A stretch of 25,636 bases of DNA, taken from NCBI GenBank assembly GCA_041588495.1, contig JBFGWM010000009.1, positions 1-25,636 of the forward strand, given 5' to 3'. Of the stretch, positions 8,390 through 15,746 are shown piece by piece. The notes beneath the pieces were generated by a model, which saw only the letters and a list, made by a program, of their open reading frames with translations, was not told where the DNA came from and did not search any database. This DNA is from JBFGWM01 sp041588495. GTDB lineage: Bacteria; Pseudomonadota; Gammaproteobacteria; Pseudomonadales; JBFGWM01. Position 1 is the stretch's first letter. Each line of letters starts with the position of its first letter. The position numbers and the translations under genes are program-made.

Positions 8390-8451
8390 GGGTTCCGTTC
8401 AATCACCAATCGGTACGAAATTCCGTTTCCGTATCTTAAAAATAGACACTT
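8390..8451. promoter_or_regulatory. AT-rich divergent spacer between M23 gene and DUF721 gene
   Basis: This is the only divergent intergenic region in the window, so promoters in both directions are expected here. It is clearly more AT-rich than its surroundings (for example ATCTTAAAAATAGAC). On the minus strand TAAGAT could serve as a -10 for the M23 gene, and TATCTT or TTAAAAAT on the plus strand for DUF721. No good -35 is seen for either, so the exact promoters are not assigned. Confidence 0.4.
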
Positions 8452-8946
8452 ATGCCCGGTTCGCACAATCGACCTTACCATAATTCCAGCCTGCGCAGGC
8501 TGGATATCTCGAATCCGGCGGGATTCAGCCATGACAGCCGCCTGCAAGGCCTGGCCACCCGGGTCGAGGCGCTGCGCATGCTGGCCGCGGTGATTCGGGA
8601 ACACGTCGATCCGGCCCTCCGCGATCATGTCCGCCCGGGCGGTTACCAGGACGGCACACTCACCCTGCTGTTCGACAGCGCCGCCTGGATGACGCGCTTC
8701 CGCTACCAGCGTGCCCGAACCGAGGCGCTCATGCGCTCCGCCTCAGGGTTGGAACAACTTCGGGAGATTCGTTGCAGGGTGGCGCCACCGAGCCGGTATG
8801 CGCTGCCGAAACCACGCCCGCCACAGCGAATCACCCGCAAAGGTGCACAAATTATATCCAATAATGCCGAGGAATTCACCGATCCGGAACTTCGCGCGGC
8901 GTTTCGCCGCCTCGCGGAAACCATCGGTGCGAATGCGAAAACCTGA
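8452..8946 (+). CDS. DUF721 / DciA-like protein (possible replicative helicase loader)
   Basis: This 164-residue protein contains a DUF721 domain at roughly residues 30-110. It includes the helix around LQGLATRVEALRMLAAVIREHVDPALRDHVR, then GTLTLLFDSAAWMTRFRYQ and a C-terminal EQLREIRCRV strand. DUF721 proteins include DciA, which helps load the DnaB helicase in many bacteria that lack DnaC. The residue-level match looks family-like but short, so function is by inference. The ATG at 8452 is the only standard start that keeps the first conserved helix. It has no clear Shine-Dalgarno, and ATG 8578 would cut into the domain. The first 30 codons carry two inverted repeats and look poorly conserved. 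The stop is directly followed, with no spacer, by the stop of lpxC on the other strand. Confidence 0.8.
   Translation: MPGSHNRPYHNSSLRRLDISNPAGFSHDSRLQGLATRVEALRMLAAVIREHVDPALRDHVRPGGYQDGTLTLLFDSAAWMTRFRYQRARTEALMRSASGLEQLREIRCRVAPPSRYALPKPRPPQRITRKGAQIISNNAEEFTDPELRAAFRRLAETIGANAKT
8485..8504. repeat. Perfect 20-bp palindrome at the 5' end of the DUF721 frame
   Basis: The sequence TCCAGCCTGCGCAGGCTGGA is its own reverse complement over all 20 bases. It lies 33 nt inside the DUF721 frame, next to the AT-rich spacer. Its form, ATTCC...GG followed by TATC, resembles the core of REP-type palindromes found in many proteobacteria. I see no second copy in this window. Confidence 0.8.
8511..8526. 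repeat. Second inverted repeat next to the palindrome
   Basis: GAATCC and GGATTC form a 6-bp stem around a GGCG loop. It begins 6 nt after the 20-bp palindrome, so the two form a tandem pair of hairpins. Alone it would be unremarkable in GC-rich DNA. The pairing is what makes it notable. Confidence 0.65.
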
Positions 8947-9858
8947 TCAGTTGCTCAGGATTGGCTTCATGTAGGAAATCGGCGCCTGGTCGGGTTCGTC
9001 GAAAGTCACTTCCTCCCAGCACTCCTCCTGCCGGATGAGTTCCCGAAGCAGGCGGTTGTTGAGCGCATGGCCCGACTTGAATCCCTTGAACTCGCCGATC
9101 AGGCTGTGCCCCAACAGGTAGAGGTCACCGATGGCATCGAGGATCTTGTGCTTGACGAACTCGTCCTCGTAACGGAGGCCGTCCTCGTTGAGAATCCGGT
9201 ACTCGTCGACGACGATCGCGTTATCGACGCTGCCGCCCAGGGCCAGGTTCTGGGAGCGCAGGTACTCGATCTCGTGCATGAACCCGAACGTGCGCGCGCG
9301 ACTGACTTCCTTGACGAAGGAAGTGCTGGAGAAATCGACGCTGGCCTCCTGGGTACGCCCCTTGAAGACCGGATGATCGAAGTCGATGCGGAACGTCACC
9401 TTGAACCCGTCGAAGGGTTCGAAGCGCGCGATCTTGTCGTCCTCGCGGACCTCCACCGGCTTCTTGATCCGTATAAACCGCTTGTGGGCACTTTGTTCCT
9501 CGATACCCGCGGACTGCAACAGGAAAACGAAGGGGCCGGCACTGCCATCCATGATCGGCACTTCTGGCGCACTCAGATCCACGAACGCATTGTCGATGCC
9601 GAGACCGGCCATCGCGGACAACAGGTGCTCCACGGTGGAGACCTTCACGTCCCCCTTCACCAGCGCGGTGGAGAGGGTCGTGTCACCCACGTTCTCGGCC
9701 CGCGCCGGAATCTCCAGAACGGGGTCGAGGTCGGTACGGCAGAACACGATCCCGGTATCGATGGGGGCCGGGCGCAGGGTGAGATAGACCTTCTCACCCG
9801 TATGCAGTCCCACCCCCGTCGCACGGATCACGTTCTTCAAGGTGCGCTGTTTGATCAT
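8947..9858 (-). CDS. lpxC: UDP-3-O-acyl-N-acetylglucosamine deacetylase LpxC
   Basis: LpxC carries out the committed step of lipid A synthesis, zinc-dependent deacetylation of UDP-3-O-acyl-GlcNAc in the cytoplasm. At 303 residues it is almost the same length as E. coli LpxC (305). The zinc ligands are H78 (in VEHLLSA), H237 and D241 (in HKILDAIGD). E77 is the likely general base and H264 the second catalytic residue. The start MIKQRTLKN is canonical. The C-terminal end (YMKPILSN) does not show the LA...AVLA tail that targets E. coli LpxC to FtsH, so control by FtsH is uncertain. It is the last gene of the dcw cluster, separated from ftsZ by 94 nt with its own promoter-like sequence. AGGGA lies 9 nt before the ATG. 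Confidence 0.97.
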   Translation of the reverse strand: MIKQRTLKNVIRATGVGLHTGEKVYLTLRPAPIDTGIVFCRTDLDPVLEIPARAENVGDTTLSTALVKGDVKVSTVEHLLSAMAGLGIDNAFVDLSAPEVPIMDGSAGPFVFLLQSAGIEEQSAHKRFIRIKKPVEVREDDKIARFEPFDGFKVTFRIDFDHPVFKGRTQEASVDFSSTSFVKEVSRARTFGFMHEIEYLRSQNLALGGSVDNAIVVDEYRILNEDGLRYEDEFVKHKILDAIGDLYLLGHSLIGEFKGFKSGHALNNRLLRELIRQEECWEEVTFDEPDQAPISYMKPILSN

Positions 9859-9880
9859 GAGCTAGCTTCCCTGGCCTGAA

Positions 9881-9903
9881 GCCCCCAGATTGGGTCTGGG
9901 GGC
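9881..9903 (-). promoter_or_regulatory. Hairpin in the lpxC leader
   Basis: A perfect 9-bp stem, GCCCCCAGA paired with TCTGGGGGC around a 5-nt loop, lies between ftsZ and lpxC. It begins about 6 nt after the -10 of the candidate lpxC promoter, so it would sit at the very 5' end of the lpxC mRNA. No T-run follows, so it is a poor rho-independent terminator for ftsZ. An mRNA-stabilising or regulatory 5' hairpin is an alternative. Confidence 0.6.
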
Positions 9904-9908
9904 ATCGT

Positions 9909-9937
9909 ATCATAAATATAGCAAATGCTAACCCCAA
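9909..9937 (-). promoter_or_regulatory. Candidate sigma70 promoter for lpxC
   Basis: On the minus strand TTGGGG (9937-9932) is followed after exactly 17 nt by TATGAT (9914-9909). The -10 matches consensus at 5 of 6 positions and the -35 at 3 of 6. The region is notably AT-rich between two GC-rich genes. A promoter here would let lpxC be expressed apart from ftsZ, as is known for E. coli lpxC. Confidence 0.55.
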
Positions 9938-9952
9938 GCGGTCGATTATTAA

Positions 9953-11113
9953 TCAGTCCGCCTGGCGACGCAGGAATGCCGGGATATCCAGGTAATCCAC
10001 GTCCTGATCCCCGTTCACCACCGCGCGACGGTGCTGGCCGGCCATGGCGTCCGAGTTCTGGCGCATGACCGTGGGCCGATCCAACTGAGCATAGTCGGTC
10101 GTGCCGTCCGGGCGGGTGTTGTCGACGACTTTTTTGGGCATTTCCGGCATGCCCTGGCCGAGGCCCGTGGCGACCACGGTCACCTTGACGTTGTCGCCCA
10201 TCTCCTCGTCGACCACCCAGCCGATGATCGCCAGGGCATTGCCGTCGTCGGAGAACTCGCTGACCACGTCGCCCACTTCGCTGAACTCGCCGAGGGACAG
10301 GTCGGGGCCGCTGGTGATGTTGACGAGAATTCCGCGCGCGCCCTTGAGATTGACGTCCTCGAGCAACGGACTGCGCACCGCTGCCTCGGCCGCTTCGCGG
10401 GCGCGGTTTTCGCCGGATGCCACCGCGGTGCCCATCATCGCCTTGCCCATCTCGCGCATCACCGTGCGCACGTCTGCAAAGTCCGCGTTGATCTTGCCCG
10501 GACGGATGATCAGGTCGGCGATACCCTGCACCGCGCCACTGAGTACCTCGTCGGCGGCACCGAAGGCGTCCTCGAGGAGGGAATCCGGACCCAGCACCTT
10601 GAGCAGCTTGTCGTTGGGAATCACGATCAGCGAATCGACGCTCTTCTCGAGCTCGGAAATTCCCAGTTCGGCGATCTGCATGCGCTTGCGCTGCTCGAAG
10701 GGGAACGGACGGGTCACCACGGCAACCGTGAGGATGCCCATGCTGCGCGCGATCTCGGCGATCACCGGCGCGGCGCCGGTGCCCGTGCCGCCACCCATGC
10801 CGGCGGTGACGAATACCATGTCGGCGCCTTCCAGCACCTCGGCGATGCGATCACGATCCTCGACCGCGGCCTGGCGTCCGACCTCGGGATCGGCGCCCGC
10901 GCCGAGGCCCTTGGTCGCATTACGGCCGAGTTGCAGGCAGGTACGGCTGTCCTGGTTGCGCAGCACCTGCGCATCAGTGTTCGCGCAAATGAAATCCACG
11001 CCCTCAACGCGCTTTGAGATCATGTGTGAAACGGCGTTGCCGCCTCCGCCGCCAACCCCGAATACCTTGATAACTGCGTCCTGCGGTGCGTCTTCCAGTA
11101 ATTCGAAAGCCAT
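9953..11113 (-). CDS. ftsZ: Cell division GTPase FtsZ
   Basis: FtsZ is the tubulin-like GTPase that forms the Z-ring at midcell. The protein is 386 residues, typical in length. The nucleotide-binding GVGGGGGNAV (about 19-28), tubulin signature GGGTGTG (107-113) and T7 loop NADFADV with D211 and D214 are all present. The C-terminal peptide DIPAFLRRQAD (376-386), which binds FtsA and ZipA, is intact after a variable linker. The start ATG 11113 has a strong AAGGAGA ribosome binding site (11125-11119) 5 nt upstream. This fits the high expression usual for FtsZ. ftsA lies 51 nt upstream. Confidence 0.98.
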   Translation of the reverse strand: MAFELLEDAPQDAVIKVFGVGGGGGNAVSHMISKRVEGVDFICANTDAQVLRNQDSRTCLQLGRNATKGLGAGADPEVGRQAAVEDRDRIAEVLEGADMVFVTAGMGGGTGTGAAPVIAEIARSMGILTVAVVTRPFPFEQRKRMQIAELGISELEKSVDSLIVIPNDKLLKVLGPDSLLEDAFGAADEVLSGAVQGIADLIIRPGKINADFADVRTVMREMGKAMMGTAVASGENRAREAAEAAVRSPLLEDVNLKGARGILVNITSGPDLSLGEFSEVGDVVSEFSDDGNALAIIGWVVDEEMGDNVKVTVVATGLGQGMPEMPKKVVDNTRPDGTTDYAQLDRPTVMRQNSDAMAGQHRRAVVNGDQDVDYLDIPAFLRRQAD

Positions 11114-11118
11114 GGTCG

Positions 11119-11125
11119 TCTCCTT
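11119..11125 (-). promoter_or_regulatory. Strong Shine-Dalgarno of ftsZ
   Basis: AAGGAGA lies 5 nt before the ftsZ ATG on the minus strand. It is the clearest ribosome binding site in the dcw cluster, where most other starts overlap the preceding stop. Confidence 0.85.
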
Positions 11126-11164
11126 GATATGTGTCGCTGGTTTCCGTGGTTGGTCGGTTTCGGC

Positions 11165-12466
11165 TCAGAAATTCTGCTGAAACCACTGTTGCATGCGCGT
11201 GAAAAACCCGCCCAGTCCGAACCCGGAATGGCGCGGGGCAAAGCGGTCCTCACCGAACTTCTGGCCGTACAGGAGCAGTCCGACACCCGTCGCATAGATC
11301 GGGTTGCGGACCACGTCGGAGAGCCCCTCCACGTTCTCCGGAACGCCGAGGCGGACCGGCATGTGGAAGATCTCCTCCGCGAGTTCGACGACGCCTTCCA
11401 TCTTCGAGGTGCCGCCGGTCAGCACGATGCCGCCCGCACTGATCAGTTCCTCGAAACCGCTGCGTCGCAGTTCGGCCTGGACCAGGCAGAACAGTTCCTC
11501 GTAACGCGGCTCGATGACCTCGGCGAGTACCTCGCGGGACAGTTCGCGGGGCGGACGCTCGCCGACACCGGGCACCTTGATGGTTTCATCAGGCCCGGCA
11601 AGGGACGTGCGTGCGCAGCCGTACTTGATCTTGATCTCGTCGGCGCAGCTGCGCGGGGTACGCAGGGCCATGGCGATATCGTTGGTGACCTGGTCGCCGG
11701 CAATGGGAATCACCGCGGTGTGCCGGATGGCGCCATCCGTGAAGATCGCGATGTCGGTGGTACCACCACCGATATCGACCATGCACACGCCCAGTTCCTT
11801 TTCGTCCTCCATGAGCACCGCGTAACCCGAGGCAAGCTGCTCGAGGATCACGTCCTCCACTTCCAGCCCGCACTTGCGCACGCACTTCTCGATGTTCTGC
11901 GCCGCGTTGACCGCACCGGTGACCACGTGGACCTTCGCCTCCAGGCGCACCCCGGCCATGCCCACCGGCTCGCGGATGCCTTCCTGGTTGTCGATGATGT
12001 ATTCCTGCGGCAGCACGTGGAGAACCTTCTGATCCGCCGGGATCGCCACCGCGCGCGCGGCATCAATGACCCGTTCCACGTCGGCCTGGATCACCTCGCG
12101 ATCACGGATCGCGACGATACCGTGGGAATTCAGGGAACGGATGTGGTTGCCGGCGATACCCGCGTAAACCGAGTGGATCTGGCAGCCGGCCATCAGCTCC
12201 GCTTCCTCGACCGCGCGCTGGATCGACTGCACGGTCGACTCGATGTTCACCACCACCCCGCGCTTGAGCCCGCGCGAGGGGTGTGATCCGATGCCGACCA
12301 CCTCGATCTTGTCATCCGGGGTCAGTTCCCCGACGATCGCCACCACCTTGGAGGTACCGATGTCGAGCCCGACGATCAGGTTGCCGGAACTGAACTCGCC
12401 TGCCCCCTTCAGCGCCGGTCTCGCGTCCTTCTGCTTTTGCTTCATCTCACCGGGGTAAACGGTCAT
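11165..12466 (-). CDS. ftsA: Cell division protein FtsA
   Basis: FtsA is the actin-like protein that anchors FtsZ to the membrane. It is 433 residues, slightly longer than E. coli FtsA (420) because of about 15 extra N-terminal residues before the first strand. ATP-binding motifs are visible: LDIGTSKVVAIVGE near residue 34, the second phosphate motif VDIGGGTTDIA, and GGIVLTGGTSKMEG. The C-terminal amphipathic membrane helix is represented by FFTRMQQWFQQNF. The start ATG 12466 overlaps the ftsQ stop as ATGA. A second ATG at codon 8 is a possible alternative that would match the usual length better. Confidence 0.97.
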   Translation of the reverse strand: MTVYPGEMKQKQKDARPALKGAGEFSSGNLIVGLDIGTSKVVAIVGELTPDDKIEVVGIGSHPSRGLKRGVVVNIESTVQSIQRAVEEAELMAGCQIHSVYAGIAGNHIRSLNSHGIVAIRDREVIQADVERVIDAARAVAIPADQKVLHVLPQEYIIDNQEGIREPVGMAGVRLEAKVHVVTGAVNAAQNIEKCVRKCGLEVEDVILEQLASGYAVLMEDEKELGVCMVDIGGGTTDIAIFTDGAIRHTAVIPIAGDQVTNDIAMALRTPRSCADEIKIKYGCARTSLAGPDETIKVPGVGERPPRELSREVLAEVIEPRYEELFCLVQAELRRSGFEELISAGGIVLTGGTSKMEGVVELAEEIFHMPVRLGVPENVEGLSDVVRNPIYATGVGLLLYGQKFGEDRFAPRHSGFGLGGFFTRMQQWFQQNF

Positions 12467-13314
12467 CCCTTATCCTCCAGAGCTTCCTCGATACCTTCCT
12501 TCCAGGTCACGGCGATCCCGTTGCTGTACCGCGCATCCACCACCCCGACCGTCGCCAGCCGGGAGGACAGAAAGCGGTCGTGCAGGACCGTGAAACGCCG
12601 CAACCTCTCAAGGGTTTCCGCGCGTCCCAGGCGGAGGATGACGCCGGAATCAAGTTCGATCTCCCACCCTCCCCGTGCTGAAAGTTGCAGCCGCGACATG
12701 CGCAGTCCCGCCGCGGAAAGCAGCGGACTGAAGCGGTCGTAGGTCTGCATCATTTTCTTTTGTGTTCCATCCGGCCCGTCGAGAACCGGCAATCCAGTGA
12801 ATTCCGTCACGTTCCCGGGCGCGAACAGCTCGCCCATTTCGTTGAGCAGCGCATCCTCGCGCCAGATGGCAATCGGCGTCTGCTCGCGGATCGTCACCTG
12901 CAACCGGTCGGGCCACACGCGGCGGACATTGGCGGCCTGGACCCATACCAGGTCTTCCAGTTCGGCACGCAAACCCTCGAGATCGAGGGCGAAAAAGCTG
13001 CCGAGGTCGAAGGACGCGATCACCGCGCGCACCTCGTCGACGTCCTGGTGCCGCATGGCCACCGGAATTTCCACGCCGCGCACGGGCTCGTCGATCCAAC
13101 CGCGCACCTGCGGCGCTGCAAACCAGCCGGCACTGACCACGACCGCGCCGACCAGGCCCACCGCGCCCAAGCGGGCGATGCGGCCGACCATCGCGAACAC
13201 GCGACGCCCGCCGCTGACCCGCGAGGCGCCGTGCCGGGTCCGGGGGCGCCCCCGCTCAACGGGCGCGGGCATGCGGTTGCGCACCCCGCCCCGCACCAGT
13301 GGCGACCGGCTCAC
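12463..13314 (-). CDS. ftsQ: Cell division protein FtsQ
   Basis: FtsQ is a bitopic membrane protein that bridges early and late divisome proteins with FtsB and FtsL. It has 283 residues. A long, strongly basic cytoplasmic tail (about 13 arginines in the first 49 residues) precedes one membrane segment (about 50-68). The periplasmic POTRA domain lies at about 78-146 (from VRGVEIPVAM to VTIREQTPIA), followed by the beta domain ending near WKEGIEEALED. The start is GTG 13314, which overlaps the ddl stop as GTGA. Internal ATGs at codons 15 and 42 are alternatives that would shorten the tail. Coupling to ddl favours the GTG. Confidence 0.95.
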   Translation of the reverse strand: MSRSPLVRGGVRNRMPAPVERGRPRTRHGASRVSGGRRVFAMVGRIARLGAVGLVGAVVVSAGWFAAPQVRGWIDEPVRGVEIPVAMRHQDVDEVRAVIASFDLGSFFALDLEGLRAELEDLVWVQAANVRRVWPDRLQVTIREQTPIAIWREDALLNEMGELFAPGNVTEFTGLPVLDGPDGTQKKMMQTYDRFSPLLSAAGLRMSRLQLSARGGWEIELDSGVILRLGRAETLERLRRFTVLHDRFLSSRLATVGVVDARYSNGIAVTWKEGIEEALEDKG

Positions 13315-14273
13315 GAGTCACCCCCTGCAGCGAAAATGATGCGCAGCACCAGTTCGTCGAAATCGATCCCGGCATGGCGGGCCGCCATCGGCACCAGGCT
13401 GTGATCGGTAAGCCCGGGAATCGTGTTCGCCTCCAGCAGCCAGAACCCGCCGTCGCGGTCCTGCATGATGTCGACCCGGCCCCAGCCCCGGCAGCCAAGC
13501 GCGTCGAACGCGCGCAGCGCGAGCTCCGAGATTTCGCGCTCGGCCGCGGCTTCCAGGCCGCAGGGATGCAGGTACCGGGTGTCCGACGCCTGGTACTTCG
13601 CCTCGTAGTCGTAAAAATCGCGCGTGGTCTCCAGGCGCAATACCGGCAACGTTGCGCCGTCGAGCACGGCGACCGTGAACTCGGGGCCGTCGACGAACCG
13701 CTCCGCCATGACCTCGCCGTCATACGCGGCGGCGTCGGCCCACGCCTTTTGCAATCCGGCCACATCGCTGACCCGTGACATGCCGATACTTGAACCCTCG
13801 TGCACGGGCTTCACGAACAAGGGAAAGCCCGTATCCGTGGCCACCGCGTTCCAGTCGGTGTCCTCGCGCAGGTGCACCGAAACCGGCGTCGGCAGCCCGC
13901 AGCGGTCCCAGATCTGCTTGCTGCGCCACTTGTCCATCGCCAGCGCGGAACCCAGCACCCCGCTGCCGCTGTAGGGGATGCCACAGGTCTCCAGCAGGCC
14001 CTGCATGGTCCCGTCCTCGCCACCGCGCCCGTGCAGCGCGATGAACGCAAACCCGGGGCGTCGTGCCGCGAAACTCGCAAGCACGTCCTCGCGGGGATCC
14101 ACGTGGATGCAGTCGATGCCGCTGCGCCGCAGGGACTCCAGCACCGCGGCGCCGCTGCGCAGGGAAACTTCGCGCTCGGCGGAGTTACCCCCGGCCAGCA
14201 CGGCAACGGTACCCAGCGCACGAATGCGCACGGGATCCTTCCAGGGCTGCTGTTCTGCCGTGGCCATGGTCAT
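13311..14273 (-). CDS. ddl: D-alanine--D-alanine ligase
   Basis: The enzyme joins two D-alanines with ATP for the end of the pentapeptide stem. It is 320 residues with all ATP-grasp landmarks: HGRGGEDGTMQG (81-92), MDKWRSK (113-119), HEGSSIG (158-164), FYDYEAKY (220-227) and LEANTIPGLTDHSLVP (280-295). The tyrosine in the YDYEAKY loop is typical of ligases that make D-Ala-D-Ala rather than D-Ala-D-Lac. The start ATG at 14273 directly abuts the murC stop with no spacer. A second ATG at codon 3 is possible. By position and sequence it is the DdlB type. Confidence 0.96.
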   Translation of the reverse strand: MTMATAEQQPWKDPVRIRALGTVAVLAGGNSAEREVSLRSGAAVLESLRRSGIDCIHVDPREDVLASFAARRPGFAFIALHGRGGEDGTMQGLLETCGIPYSGSGVLGSALAMDKWRSKQIWDRCGLPTPVSVHLREDTDWNAVATDTGFPLFVKPVHEGSSIGMSRVSDVAGLQKAWADAAAYDGEVMAERFVDGPEFTVAVLDGATLPVLRLETTRDFYDYEAKYQASDTRYLHPCGLEAAAEREISELALRAFDALGCRGWGRVDIMQDRDGGFWLLEANTIPGLTDHSLVPMAARHAGIDFDELVLRIIFAAGGDS

Positions 14274-15746
14274 TCAGTCCTCGCCCCGGGTGGAGGCGGC
14301 GGGAAGATCGTAACCGAGGTTGCTGTCCGCCAGGCCGCGCGCGAGCACACCGACGTCGCCGGCGCCCTGGGTCAGCAGGATGTCGCCGTCCTCGAGCAGG
14401 CCCGTCACCACCTCGGCGACCTGGGTCACGTTCTCGACGAACACCGGGTCGACCTGGCCACGCGAACGGATGCTGCGGCACAGGCTGCGCCCGTCTGCAC
14501 CGGGGATCGGTTCCTCGCCGGCCGCGTACACGTCGAGCAGGACCAGCACGTCGACCTGGGACAGGACCTGCACGAAATCCTCGTAGCAGTCGCGGGTACG
14601 CGTGTAACGGTGTGGCTGGAAGATCATCACCAGCCGGCGCTCCGGCCACCCGGCGCGGATCGCGTCGATCGTCGCCGCCACCTCGCGGGGGTGATGGCCG
14701 TAGTCGTCCACCAGCATGACGCGGCCCGGCGGCAGATCGAAATCGCCATAGCACTGGAAGCGACGACCAACGCCCTCGAACCCGCTTAGCCCCTCGCAGA
14801 TCTGTTCGTCCCGCATCGACTCGTCGGTGGCCACCGCGATCACCGCCAGGGCGTTGAGCACGTTGTGGTTGCCGGGCATGGCCAGGGTCACGTCCAGGGG
14901 CGCGTGACCCTCCGGCCGCAGAGCGCGGAAACGGATCTGGGCGCCCTGCTGGATGACGTCCACGGCGCGGTAATCCGCCTGGTTGCTGAACCCGTAGGTC
15001 AGCACCTGGCAATGCACCTCGGGGAGAATCTCCTGGACCACCGGATCATCGATGCAGAGCACGGCGAGCCCGTAAAACGGCAGGTTGTGCAGGAATTCCA
15101 CGAAGGTCTTCTTGAGCCGCCCGAAGTCGCCGTCATAGGTGGACATGTGATCGGCATCGATGTTGGTGACGATCGCGGTCACCGGCTGCAGGTGCAGGAA
15201 GGAGGCATCGCTCTCGTCCGCCTCGGCAACCAGAAAGCGCCCGCCGCCGAGCTTCGCATTGGTGCCCGCGCTGTTGAGCAGTCCGCCGATGATGAAGGTC
15301 GGATCCAGGCCGCCGTGGGCCATGACCGAGGCCAGCAGGCTGGTGGTGGTGGTCTTGCCGTGGGTACCGGCGACGGCGATGCCGTGACGGTAGCGCATCA
15401 GTTCGGCGAGCATTTCCGCACGCGGCACGATGGGGATGCGGTGCTCGCGCGCATACCGGACCTCCGGGTTGTCAGGGCGAACCGCGGTGGATACCACCAC
15501 CACGTGCACGTCCCGCGCATGGTCCGCCGCGTGGCCGATGGAAATCTGCGCGCCGAGCTTGCGCAGCCGTGCGGTCACCTGTGATTCGTGCAGGTCGGAA
15601 CCCGAAACCTCGTAACCCTGGTTGATCAGCACCTCGGCGATACCGCACATGCCCGCACCGCCGATGCCAACGAAGTGGATACGCCGGGTGCGGCGCATCT
15701 CCGGCGCCTCGTAGGGAATCGCGTCGCGCACGACATTTTCAGGCAT
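14274..15746 (-). CDS. murC: UDP-N-acetylmuramate--L-alanine ligase MurC
   Basis: MurC adds L-alanine to UDP-MurNAc, the first step of the peptide stem. The chosen start ATG 15746 gives 490 residues (E. coli has 491) and a canonical N-terminus (APEMRRTRRIHFVGIGGAGMCGIAEVL), with the Rossmann-like HFVGIGGAGM. The ATP P-loop GTHGKTTT is at 127-134. The frame is open further upstream, but that part is the murG shadow. The start overlaps the murG stop by 8 nt. murB, which often follows murC in this position, is absent and ddl follows directly. Confidence 0.97.
   Translation of the reverse strand: MPENVVRDAIPYEAPEMRRTRRIHFVGIGGAGMCGIAEVLINQGYEVSGSDLHESQVTARLRKLGAQISIGHAADHARDVHVVVVSTAVRPDNPEVRYAREHRIPIVPRAEMLAELMRYRHGIAVAGTHGKTTTTSLLASVMAHGGLDPTFIIGGLLNSAGTNAKLGGGRFLVAEADESDASFLHLQPVTAIVTNIDADHMSTYDGDFGRLKKTFVEFLHNLPFYGLAVLCIDDPVVQEILPEVHCQVLTYGFSNQADYRAVDVIQQGAQIRFRALRPEGHAPLDVTLAMPGNHNVLNALAVIAVATDESMRDEQICEGLSGFEGVGRRFQCYGDFDLPPGRVMLVDDYGHHPREVAATIDAIRAGWPERRLVMIFQPHRYTRTRDCYEDFVQVLSQVDVLVLLDVYAAGEEPIPGADGRSLCRSIRSRGQVDPVFVENVTQVAEVVTGLLEDGDILLTQGAGDVGVLARGLADSNLGYDLPAASTRGED

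Noticed and set aside
10031..11180. Long plus-strand frames opposite ftsZ
   Set aside because: Shadows of the ftsZ frame caused by high GC at third codon positions. No recognisable domain and no ribosome binding site.
11129..12286. 385-residue plus-strand frame opposite ftsA
   Set aside because: Antisense shadow of ftsA. The ftsA frame carries all ATPase motifs.
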